From positions 3,410,001 through 3,474,000 of the forward strand of contig NZ_CP150218.1 of the NCBI RefSeq assembly GCF_037969875.1: a DNA stretch of 64,000 bases, in the 5' to 3' direction. The notes under the pieces are model-generated. The model saw only the letters and a list, made by a program, of their open reading frames with translations, did no database searches and was not told the DNA's origin. Position numbers and translations under genes: made by a program. Below are positions 9,099 to 16,893 of the stretch, piece after piece. How positions within the stretch are numbered: position 1 is the first letter of the stretch; each line of letters begins with the position of its first letter. This stretch comes from Paenibacillus sp. FSL R7-0337 (GTDB lineage: Bacteria > Bacillota > Bacilli > Paenibacillales > Paenibacillaceae).

Positions 9099-10028
9099 TT
9101 ATCTGCCTTTATAGTCCAAAAAATATTGTCTCATTTGGTACATTAAATTTATTGGTGTCTTCGAAAAAAGCCAAAAATGATGTAGTGACATACTTTTAAT
9201 TTGCTCTAGAAATAGACCATCCCAATTTTGGGGGCTAGGACATAACTTATTCATTACTTTTTTTGTACGACATTTATAAAAAAATGACCCCAATACTGTT
9301 TTCACTTCTTTATCAACCACGTCATTCAATTTGAGATAAGAATTATTTCCATGTAGTCTATAATAATATTGAGTACTAGGAATATATAATGGCTCAGTAA
9401 AAAGCAAGCTTCTCAAGATAAAATCCCAATCATGGCAGTATTTCAAATTTCTAAAGCCGCCTAATTTCTCAAATATTTCACGAGTGAAAAGCATATTACC
9501 AGTAGAAATGGCTGCATTATGGGGAACAAGCGACCATCCCACTGAGGGGAAATTATTAATTGAGTCTTGAATAGCTAGAAATTTACTAGATTCTTCAGAT
9601 GAAGTTCCCAACAGAACTCCCTCCCCATTTATCACTTCTATTTTGGAGAAAGAAAACTCAGCATTCCGTTTAACCATTTCATCAATCATTGTATCGAATC
9701 TATTTTCTTGGAATAGATCATCTGCGTTCAATATAGATATATATGATCCTTTAGACGATCTTATCCCTTCGTTTATAGAATAATGTGCTCCCCGATTCAC
9801 ATTGTGCTTAATAAACTTTATATTACCCTCAAATCTCTCTTTCACTCTTTTCTGAGAAATATATTGAGTAATCAGTTTAACGCTTGAATCTTTCGACATA
9901 TCATCAACAATCACCAATTCTAAATTACGGTATGTTTGAAGTGAAATTGAGTCTAATGCTTCAACAATAAACTTCTCATAATTATAAGAAGGAACAATAA
10001 TACTAACTAAAGGACTTTTGATATCCAT
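9099..10028 (-). CDS. GT2 family glycosyltransferase
   Basis: 309 residues from the ATG at 10028, preceded by GGGAG; an in-frame ATG at 10058 overlaps the upstream gene and lacks a good ribosome site. A single GT-A domain with VSIIVPSYNYEKFIVEAL, IVDDMSKDSS and the metal-binding ILNADDLF (DxD-type NADD) is intact. The C-terminal third has the CHDWDFILRSL segment common in acceptor-side regions of GT2 enzymes. No membrane helix, so cytoplasmic, adding a sugar to a lipid-linked glycan. It sits between the WbsX-containing protein and the giant membrane protein, spaced like one operon. Donor and linkage cannot be inferred. Confidence 0.88.
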   Translation of the reverse strand: MDIKSPLVSIIVPSYNYEKFIVEALDSISLQTYRNLELVIVDDMSKDSSVKLITQYISQKRVKERFEGNIKFIKHNVNRGAHYSINEGIRSSKGSYISILNADDLFQENRFDTMIDEMVKRNAEFSFSKIEVINGEGVLLGTSSEESSKFLAIQDSINNFPSVGWSLVPHNAAISTGNMLFTREIFEKLGGFRNLKYCHDWDFILRSLLFTEPLYIPSTQYYYRLHGNNSYLKLNDVVDKEVKTVLGSFFYKCRTKKVMNKLCPSPQNWDGLFLEQIKSMSLHHFWLFSKTPINLMYQMRQYFLDYKGR

Positions 10029-10047
10029 ATAATTCTCTCCCTGCTTA

Positions 10048-12300
10048 TTAACGCACATTTAATGCTCTTTGAGTTGCTTTAAGATAAGCATGACCATATT
10101 TCTGATCGGGTTCTAAGTGTGTTCCCTCTGCCCATTCATTCCATGCATTAATGAAAATCAATTGATTTTCTTCACTATTAAATTTTCTTGTATAGTCTAC
10201 TAAGCCAATCAACCATTTCTCATATTCCTCTGGTGAAGAGTTATAGAATATATTAGACGAAACTTTCCTCCTGGCTGTATTATCCCAACTCAACATTGCA
10301 CCACGAAACCAAGTGTACTCTGCAGAATTTCTCTTTTGTAAAGTTCGTTCTACAACTTCCTTGTAATCGTATATGTTTCCGTTAAATTCTTGATTCAAAC
10401 CTTTAATTTGACCTGATATCTCGCTAGCGTATATTCCGTGTGGAGGAAATTCAACAGCAGAATCACAACCATAAACTTCAGGATCTTGCTGTCCAAACGA
10501 CTGTACCATACAAACATGCAAATCCTTAATTCCATTTTCCCTACATTTTTCTTTCCAAGACAAAATTGTATTCTTTAGATTTGGAAATAGTTCAGCACGA
10601 TAAATAAGTATTATCGGCACTTCATCTTCAATACATATATATCTTTTGTCTTTCAACATCGGAATAATTTCTTCTATGAATCTCTTATCTGAATCTTCAT
10701 CATGGATTTGTTGCATTAACAATTCTTTTTCTTGTCCATCCCACCGTCTAGACCAACTTTCATTAGCCCAGCAAATACAAAAAGGAAAATCCAGTTCTTT
10801 ATTTTCCAGCAATATATTTAAAGGTTTTTCCAATAACCTCTTACCATCAAACCAATAGTAATAGTAACAAAATCCAAATATGTCATTTTCTCGTGCGAGC
10901 TTTATTTGTTTTTCATTGATATCTTCTTCTTCAACTAAGTTGTAGTACCCAAGATCAGCTGGTACATGTGGTTGATAATGCCCCTCATATAAAGGCGTAG
11001 CCTTTTTTACATTTGTCCATTCCGTAAATCCCTCTCCCCACCATTCATTATTTTCAGGTATTTCATGATATTGAGGAAGATAGAACGGAATCATTTTAAT
11101 CTTGTGTGGATTACTTTCGTTCCATTGGGATGCAGTTGCTCTTTTATGATATAGAATTTGTGGAATATGAGTTATGATCTTGCTATTACTTATTATCTTG
11201 CCCTTAAATATAGAGTAAAGAGTTTCATTACAGTAGGATTCGAAAATATTCCCCTTCACAAGTAATGGTCCAATAAACTCAACCTTATTTTTTATGTCAT
11301 TTAAAATAAAGTCACTTTTGTAAAAAGGCGAGAAATGCTCATTATCTATGAACCTATCTTCATCCATGTATAAAAGGTCACTATTTTCCTGTTCAATTAG
11401 CATCGTAGAATAATAAAGAGAATTAATTGATAAGAAGTCCTCCTCTTCCACAACAATTACGTAGTCTCCAGAAATTTCCGGTCTTGCAGCCTTAATATAA
11501 TCCATAAAATCAGCACTGCTAAATTCAACATATTTTACATTAAGTCCATTGAAATTGTAGTCTAAATCTTCGAGTTTTCTACCGACTAATATTATCTCAT
11601 GATTTTTATACGACTGTTTTTTTAGAGAGTCCAAACATCTATATAGAAATTCAGCATTTCTACTTTGAAAAGGGATTATTATGGTGTAAAAAATGTTACT
11701 CTTAAGATCCTTAGTATCAATTACATCATTATCAATAAATTTATATGGAACAAAACTGTATTGTACTTCAGCATCAGACGAATGATTCAATATAAACGAC
11801 TCCGCTTTGTTAAATATCCACTTAAAACCGTTTTCACGCCACTTACGAAAACCTTTTTGAAATAATTTCAGAACACCATCTCTACCATATAATTTTGAAT
11901 ATCCCTCAAATACTAGTTTAAAATAAGATACAGATGAAATCTTTTCAATGCTAATATCGCCTAGAACAAATTGGCCAGGTGAATCTCCGGGATCAAGTCT
12001 TAATTGTGTAATATTTTTTTCAAATTTCACAACTTTAAAATGTTGACCCCCTCTTTCATTAATTGAACCTAAAAGAACAGAGTTTTCTTGACTGAAACCA
12101 TCACCAAAGTTTTTATAAAGACGTATATATCTTGTTTCTTTAGATTCGCCTTGCCAAACAAACCTGTAAAATCCATTGGAGAAGTTTTCATTAAAATATA
12201 TCTGGGGGTCATTATTTAAGCTCTCCCAATTATGTTCATTAGATGACCCTCGCAAACCTTCAACACCATACAATGAGGATATACGTAGATTTTTTTTCAT
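10048..12300 (-). CDS. Multidomain glycan protein: beta module, degenerate GT2 and WbsX (GH99-like) domain
   Basis: 750 residues from ATG 12300 (AAAGGA six bases upstream; an in-frame TTG at 12315 is poorly placed). Residues 20-110 form a beta-rich module containing DPQIYF and LRLDPGDSPGQF. Residues 180-390 are GT2-like (IIIPFQSRNAEFLYRCL, then VVEEEDFLS in place of a normal DxD). Residues 400-745 match the WbsX/GH99-like family: PFYLPQYHEIPENNEWWGEGF, FTEWTNVKKATPLYEGHYQP, CWANESWSRRWDG and FINAWNEWAEGTHLEPD. WbsX domains are widespread in O-antigen and capsule clusters and probably act on the glycan, but their reaction is not settled. The gene starts 12 bases upstream of the stop of the kinase-like gene's downstream edge, so one operon. 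Confidence 0.85.
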   Translation of the reverse strand: MKKNLRISSLYGVEGLRGSSNEHNWESLNNDPQIYFNENFSNGFYRFVWQGESKETRYIRLYKNFGDGFSQENSVLLGSINERGGQHFKVVKFEKNITQLRLDPGDSPGQFVLGDISIEKISSVSYFKLVFEGYSKLYGRDGVLKLFQKGFRKWRENGFKWIFNKAESFILNHSSDAEVQYSFVPYKFIDNDVIDTKDLKSNIFYTIIIPFQSRNAEFLYRCLDSLKKQSYKNHEIILVGRKLEDLDYNFNGLNVKYVEFSSADFMDYIKAARPEISGDYVIVVEEEDFLSINSLYYSTMLIEQENSDLLYMDEDRFIDNEHFSPFYKSDFILNDIKNKVEFIGPLLVKGNIFESYCNETLYSIFKGKIISNSKIITHIPQILYHKRATASQWNESNPHKIKMIPFYLPQYHEIPENNEWWGEGFTEWTNVKKATPLYEGHYQPHVPADLGYYNLVEEEDINEKQIKLARENDIFGFCYYYYWFDGKRLLEKPLNILLENKELDFPFCICWANESWSRRWDGQEKELLMQQIHDEDSDKRFIEEIIPMLKDKRYICIEDEVPIILIYRAELFPNLKNTILSWKEKCRENGIKDLHVCMVQSFGQQDPEVYGCDSAVEFPPHGIYASEISGQIKGLNQEFNGNIYDYKEVVERTLQKRNSAEYTWFRGAMLSWDNTARRKVSSNIFYNSSPEEYEKWLIGLVDYTRKFNSEENQLIFINAWNEWAEGTHLEPDQKYGHAYLKATQRALNVR

Positions 12301-12311
12301 TTTTCGTCCTT

Positions 12312-13769
12312 TCAATTCCCTTTAATTTTCCTAATTTCTCTCTTTATTCTATCTTCAATTCTCCACCAGTATTTCTTTTTGATTTCATTCAAAATCTCTT
12401 CATTTCGATCTAACTCTGCTTTCAATTCAACTTTTTCCATTATGAGCCTATCATTCTCTGATATAAACCAATCTTTTTCCAACACGAGTTTATCTCTCTC
12501 AATAATGAGTTGTTCATTCAAACTTTTAAATTCTTGCATGGTAGCTTGTAGTTCATCATAGGAATTTGAAAGTTCATCATTGTTGTCCATCAATATTGTA
12601 TATGCTTGACCAAACTCATTTAAAAAATCATTTTCAAAAAAATAAGCATACTTCAAAGAAATCACTATATTTGCGATTTGGAATTCATTATCTGATGAGA
12701 AATAAATTTGGGGATCATCTGTCTCAAAGAAATACCATTGGGAATTTAAAACAAAAAGTGCATTTGACCAAACGTTATCTATACTGAACTCATTCCCAGC
12801 CTCATCATAAGCGGAAATACCATTAAGCTCGATGACACATTTCTTATCAGCGGGATCAAATCTAAATGATTTGAAACTGGAATCAACAGAAAAATTCAAA
12901 ATTTCAGTCTTATAATTAACTTTCAACTTATAACTATTTCGTTCTGTAAATGAATCAATTTGTTGCGAGTTGCTATAAAATAATTGTGCTAAAATAACAT
13001 CGCTTTCTCTAAACTCAAAACTCACTCCATTTTGGAGATAATTATTCTTTTTTTCCATAGCTTGATTAGTTCCTACATAATCCGCAAAACAAATAGACAT
13101 CTCAGTGTAATATTTGATTTTTCCATTACTATTAATACCAAACAGCTCAAACAACTCAGAAATCTCAACGAAGTTAATAAGGGCCGAATAATGTGCGTAA
13201 TAAAAAGTATTAATTGCTCTAAATGCTACAAATTCAAGAGGCACAGGAAAATCAAGCACCCATTCATAATCCAATACTTTAAAATCGCCATTTGTCATTT
13301 GGATAATATTATCCAAATTCAAATCAATATTTGGAATATTAAATGCTTTCAAACCTTCTATTGGGTATTTTTTTTCAAAAAAATCAATAAACTTATCAGT
13401 ATTACAAAACTCAGAATAATTTTCCATCGCAACTTCATTTATAAAGTTTTTATATAAATTAATGTAAAAAATAAATTCGTTTTTCTTCTTTTTAAGGGCA
13501 GCTTCCAAAAGCAGTTCATCAAGACTTTGTCCATAAATAAAATCAAAAACAATCTTATTTTCTTCATATGTCGGTTTTAGCAAGACATCTGATTTGTAAT
13601 GAGCTTGCAACTCAGTGTAATTTTGCATAATACGTTTCAAATGAGAAGCACCCGAGGCATTAATTGCTTGTTTCATCACTTTTTTCATTCCAAATTCACT
13701 ATAAATGATAGTTTTCATTTGAAACTGAGTATGCCTATCCTTACTATATCTCGCATATAGTACTTCCAA
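12312..13769 (-). CDS. Kinase-like protein with beta module and C-terminal coiled coil (WbdD kinase/ruler-like)
   Basis: 485 residues from TTG 13769, which has an AGGAGTGAGGG site; the longer TTG at 13787 has none. N-terminus VLYARYSKDRHTQFQ followed by KKVMKQAINASGASHL is the start of the kinase domain seen in methyltransferase-kinase proteins of glycan clusters. Catalytic-type loop PNIDLNLDNII (146-156) and DYEWV (167-171) resemble the D-x-x-x-x-N and DFE/DYE metal sites of small-molecule kinases. A beta-rich module with FRFDPADKK and DPQIYF (300-380) follows, then a coiled coil at 395-470 and a basic amphipathic end (YWWRIEDRIKREIRKIKG). In E. coli WbdD, a kinase-methyltransferase caps the glycan and its coiled coil measures chain length. 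The same role here is inferred, supported by the adjacent methyltransferase and Wzm/Wzt. Confidence 0.75.
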   Translation of the reverse strand: MEVLYARYSKDRHTQFQMKTIIYSEFGMKKVMKQAINASGASHLKRIMQNYTELQAHYKSDVLLKPTYEENKIVFDFIYGQSLDELLLEAALKKKKNEFIFYINLYKNFINEVAMENYSEFCNTDKFIDFFEKKYPIEGLKAFNIPNIDLNLDNIIQMTNGDFKVLDYEWVLDFPVPLEFVAFRAINTFYYAHYSALINFVEISELFELFGINSNGKIKYYTEMSICFADYVGTNQAMEKKNNYLQNGVSFEFRESDVILAQLFYSNSQQIDSFTERNSYKLKVNYKTEILNFSVDSSFKSFRFDPADKKCVIELNGISAYDEAGNEFSIDNVWSNALFVLNSQWYFFETDDPQIYFSSDNEFQIANIVISLKYAYFFENDFLNEFGQAYTILMDNNDELSNSYDELQATMQEFKSLNEQLIIERDKLVLEKDWFISENDRLIMEKVELKAELDRNEEILNEIKKKYWWRIEDRIKREIRKIKGN

Positions 13770-13802
13770 AAATCCCTCACTCCTCAAGAATCGGTAATCA
13801 AT

Positions 13803-14705
13803 TCATTTTGAAAAAACCAAAAAAGAATTAGAGAAAAAAGGATATTCTCTTGCACTGAAAAGAATATTATCATAAACTGCTTGTTCATTAAAAAGTATGG
13901 CTCTTGATTGATCGTAATTATTAATTACATTTTGCAATTCCCCAATTTTCGGCAATCTTTCGTCAGAATATATAGAGTCTGAAAATTTATAGTCAGGAAA
14001 TGGATAGTAAAATTTATTTTTTTCGAATCCAGCCTCAGTAATGATACTGATTAATTCCAGTTTGGAGAAGGTTTGAATTTTATGATTAGAGGGATAATTT
14101 TCTAAACCATCAAATAGAATCCCTGTATGATCCTCTTTACTTCCCGCCCAATACTTCAAGCCAAACTTATTCTCAATTGCAATTATCAAAGTACCGCCGG
14201 GCTTTAGATTCTTTTTTATATTTTTCAAAAAGTCTATATAAGGGGACTCGGATGCAGTATACATTGCAGCATATTCCAACACCCCTACAAGAGTTATATA
14301 GTCAAACTGCTTATCAAAAGTAATATCATTCAAATTACCTACAATTATCTCGAAATTTCTCTTACCTTTATTCCGATGATAATTAATTAATGATCGTTTT
14401 TTTGAAAGCTCTACAGAGGTCACATATCCGCATTTATCACACAACATTCCTGTAATCGCACCACACCCAGCTCCAATTTCTAGAACCTCAGCTCCTTCTT
14501 TAAAAGGATACCACTCTAGCAGGTTTTGTCTCTTGTTAGAAAAGTGATACAGTATAGGCCATCGATCATCAGTTGCAATGACTGTTTCTAAATCAACATT
14601 ACTTTTGGCCAAACTAAGCATTTCGTCTTCAATTTCTCCATCGGAGTATAAATCCACTCCACTATAAAACGAATAATTAAGTCGTCCATCTTCAGAATTA
14701 TCCAT
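13803..14705 (-). CDS. Class I SAM methyltransferase (WbdD methyltransferase-like)
   Basis: 300 residues. Motif I is clear (AEVLEIGAGCGAITGML, about 69-85), followed by VTSVELSKKR for the ribose-binding acidic strand, DYITLVGVLEY for motif IV and LKPGGTLIIAIENKFGLKYWAG, a segment typical of methyltransferases in surface-glycan clusters. The C-terminus ends SNSFLVFSK, which in fused homologues leads straight into the kinase domain. Here the kinase follows as a separate gene 33 bases later. The ATG overlaps the end of the ABC ATPase gene by eight bases. Likely methylates the non-reducing end of a glycan or its terminal phosphate, ending elongation before export (inference from WbdD). Confidence 0.85.
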   Translation of the reverse strand: MDNSEDGRLNYSFYSGVDLYSDGEIEDEMLSLAKSNVDLETVIATDDRWPILYHFSNKRQNLLEWYPFKEGAEVLEIGAGCGAITGMLCDKCGYVTSVELSKKRSLINYHRNKGKRNFEIIVGNLNDITFDKQFDYITLVGVLEYAAMYTASESPYIDFLKNIKKNLKPGGTLIIAIENKFGLKYWAGSKEDHTGILFDGLENYPSNHKIQTFSKLELISIITEAGFEKNKFYYPFPDYKFSDSIYSDERLPKIGELQNVINNYDQSRAILFNEQAVYDNILFSAREYPFFSNSFLVFSK

Positions 14706-15975
14706 TTAGTACAGTCCCTTCGCTTTTCGAAACTTGTATATTCGAGTCCATATCAAAAAAACCAACGCTATTCTTATTTGCAATTACATGAATGTTAAAA
14801 ATATCGTATAGCCGATTGTATACAACAAACTCATTACCCTCATATCCCGTGCAACCAAAAGATATAAGATAATCCCCACCCTGCAAAGCAATGTTCTGAG
14901 TAAATTCAATCATGTATATGTCATCTTTCTTGATTAATCCGGTATTAATTGATTCAAGCATCGTATTCGTTCCAGTTATTTCGGTACCACGAATATCCTT
15001 GATACTAAAAGCAAAAATGGGATCTACTATATCCTCATTAAAACGCACTTTGATTTTCAGTTTAAACTCTTTTCCCTTCATAATAACATTCGTCAAATCC
15101 CCTGAATGATCAAAAACTCCAAAGTCAATAATTTGCGCTTTATTATTTCCATAATCACTAAAGGAAGGATTAATATTAATCCCTTTTTTCCACTGATTTT
15201 CAACAAATGTGTTTTTAACATCCACGCTTTCCACTTTAGAATATTGATTAACCAATATTTTTTTATAAATGTCAATCATAGGACCAGGCGCCCCTTCATC
15301 AATGATGACGCCCTCATTCATAACAATGACCCTGTCACAATATTTCATTACGCTGCTCATGTCATGAGTAACAAATATTATCGTCTTACCTTGATCCTTA
15401 AATTCACTGAATTTTTTAAAACACTTTGCTTGAAAGAATATATCACCAACAGATAAGGCTTCATCAACAATCAGTATCTCAGGTTCAACATTAATCGCTA
15501 CAGCAAAGGCTAATCTAACAAACATACCACTCGAATATGTTTTTACCGGTTGATAAATAAAGTCACCAATATCCGCAAAGGCAGTAATATCGTCAATCTT
15601 TTTATCAACATCTTCCTTGCTCATCCCCATCATCGTGCCATTTAGATAAACATTTTCCAAACCAGAGAAGTCAGGATTAAATCCTGCCCCTAGTTCTAAT
15701 AGCGCAGATATCCTCCCTTTGACAGATAACTTACCAGAAGTTGGTGACAATACTCCTGTCATTATCTTTAGAAGCGTAGATTTACCAGAACCGTTTTTCC
15801 CGATAATACCCAACGCTTCTCCTTTTTGAACATTTAACGTCATACTATTCAGAGCAAAAAAATCCTTGTGATAATTTTTTCCAAAAAAACTCAAAGATTC
15901 TTTCAATCTATCTACAGGGTTTCTGTATAATTTGTATATCTTTGTAAGCTCATTTATTTCAATTACATTCTCCAT
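14698..15975 (-). CDS. Wzt-type ABC ATPase with C-terminal glycan-binding-like domain
   Basis: 425 residues. The nucleotide-binding domain has Walker A GKNGSGKST (59-67), signature YSSGMFVRLAFA and Walker B EILIVDEALSVGD. The first 240 residues match TagH/Wzt exporters; the remaining 180 residues form a beta-rich extension with LLESI/MLESINTG, GDYLISFG and a phenylalanine-rich end, as in Wzt of the E. coli O8/O9a type, where that domain recognises the capped glycan. TagH-type proteins for teichoic acid usually lack this kind of domain. Transcribed with wzm (17 bases apart) and overlapping the methyltransferase gene. The pairing of an extended Wzt with a methyltransferase and kinase suggests cap-dependent export. 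Confidence 0.9.
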   Translation of the reverse strand: MENVIEINELTKIYKLYRNPVDRLKESLSFFGKNYHKDFFALNSMTLNVQKGEALGIIGKNGSGKSTLLKIMTGVLSPTSGKLSVKGRISALLELGAGFNPDFSGLENVYLNGTMMGMSKEDVDKKIDDITAFADIGDFIYQPVKTYSSGMFVRLAFAVAINVEPEILIVDEALSVGDIFFQAKCFKKFSEFKDQGKTIIFVTHDMSSVMKYCDRVIVMNEGVIIDEGAPGPMIDIYKKILVNQYSKVESVDVKNTFVENQWKKGININPSFSDYGNNKAQIIDFGVFDHSGDLTNVIMKGKEFKLKIKVRFNEDIVDPIFAFSIKDIRGTEITGTNTMLESINTGLIKKDDIYMIEFTQNIALQGGDYLISFGCTGYEGNEFVVYNRLYDIFNIHVIANKNSVGFFDMDSNIQVSKSEGTVLNG

Positions 15976-15992
15976 TTTTACACTCCTTAATT

Positions 15993-16793
15993 CTAAAGCA
16001 CATCTGCAAAGTGAGGTTTTAATTTTTTATAGAGCAAACCACCAACTAATAACAAACTGAAAGCAACAATCCAAAAATATAACGTTTCAAATGGTTTCTC
16101 CCAAAACCACATCTTGTTGAGGAAACAATCTCGATAGCCTTCTGCAATATAATAAAAAGGATTCAATTTAAATAAAAATTGATATTTGGGAGGTGTAATA
16201 TCTAAAGACCATACAATGGGAGTTAGCCAAAATCCGATTTGGACAATTATGGATACAATTTGATTCATATCTCTAAAGAACGGAACAATGGATGAAGTAA
16301 TAAAACTAACACCAATTAGCAAGATTATCATTCCTGCTATGTAATAGATAACTTGAATCCAATAAATATCAGGATATATCCCATAAAATATTAATATTAA
16401 AAATAAAAACAAAAGAAAGAATAAGTGAATAAAGAATGAAGACACTATTTTAACAATAGGAAGAATACTAATTTTAAAAACAACCTTCTTAACTAAGAAA
16501 CTATACTCAGTAAAACTTAAAGTTGCATTCGCGAAAGCTTCAGCAAAATAAAACCAAGGTATCATTCCACAAATTAACCAAACCACAAATGGTGCACCAC
16601 TAGTTGTAATTCCTGAGCGGAACCCTACCTGAAAAACAAACCAGTATAGTAAAATTGTGATGAGAGGATTTGCGAAAGCCCAAAAAATACCAAAATAAGA
16701 TCCTTTAAACTTCTTTTTAAAATCATTTTTTGCCAGACTGTATATTAATTTGTTTCTGGCACTCGTTTCTTGTGAGAAGTGTAAATTCAGCAA
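15993..16793 (-). CDS. Wzm-type ABC-2 permease for polysaccharide export
   Basis: 266 residues with six membrane helices. The N-terminus (RNKLIYSLAKNDFKKKFKGSYFGIFWAFANPL) is the amphipathic entry and first helix of the Wzm/TagG/KpsM family, and PFFRDMNQIVSIIVQIGFWLTPI is the characteristic inner region. The start is TTG at 16793 behind AAGGAGATAAGG. It is the first gene of the minus-strand locus, so the promoter should lie in 16794-16890, shared with the divergent ligase-like gene. With the adjacent ATPase it forms the exporter moving a lipid-linked glycan across the membrane. Confidence 0.92.
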   Translation of the reverse strand: MLNLHFSQETSARNKLIYSLAKNDFKKKFKGSYFGIFWAFANPLITILLYWFVFQVGFRSGITTSGAPFVVWLICGMIPWFYFAEAFANATLSFTEYSFLVKKVVFKISILPIVKIVSSFFIHLFFLLFLFLILIFYGIYPDIYWIQVIYYIAGMIILLIGVSFITSSIVPFFRDMNQIVSIIVQIGFWLTPIVWSLDITPPKYQFLFKLNPFYYIAEGYRDCFLNKMWFWEKPFETLYFWIVAFSLLLVGGLLYKKLKPHFADVL

Positions 16794-16850
16794 TTTCCTT
16801 ATCTCCTTATTAGTTGAAAATTGATGTTCCTTTAAGATTCTATCCGCTTA

Positions 16851-16859
16851 TGCTAAAAT
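16851..16859 (+). promoter_or_regulatory. Candidate extended -10 element for the ligase-like gene
   Basis: TGCTAAAAT sits 34 bases before the GTG start of the ligase-like gene. It fits an extended -10 (TGn then a TATAAT-like hexamer); no good -35 is seen upstream. Confidence 0.35.
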
Positions 16860-16893
16860 ATCCTCGTACCTACAGATAAAGGAGATTAAAAAC

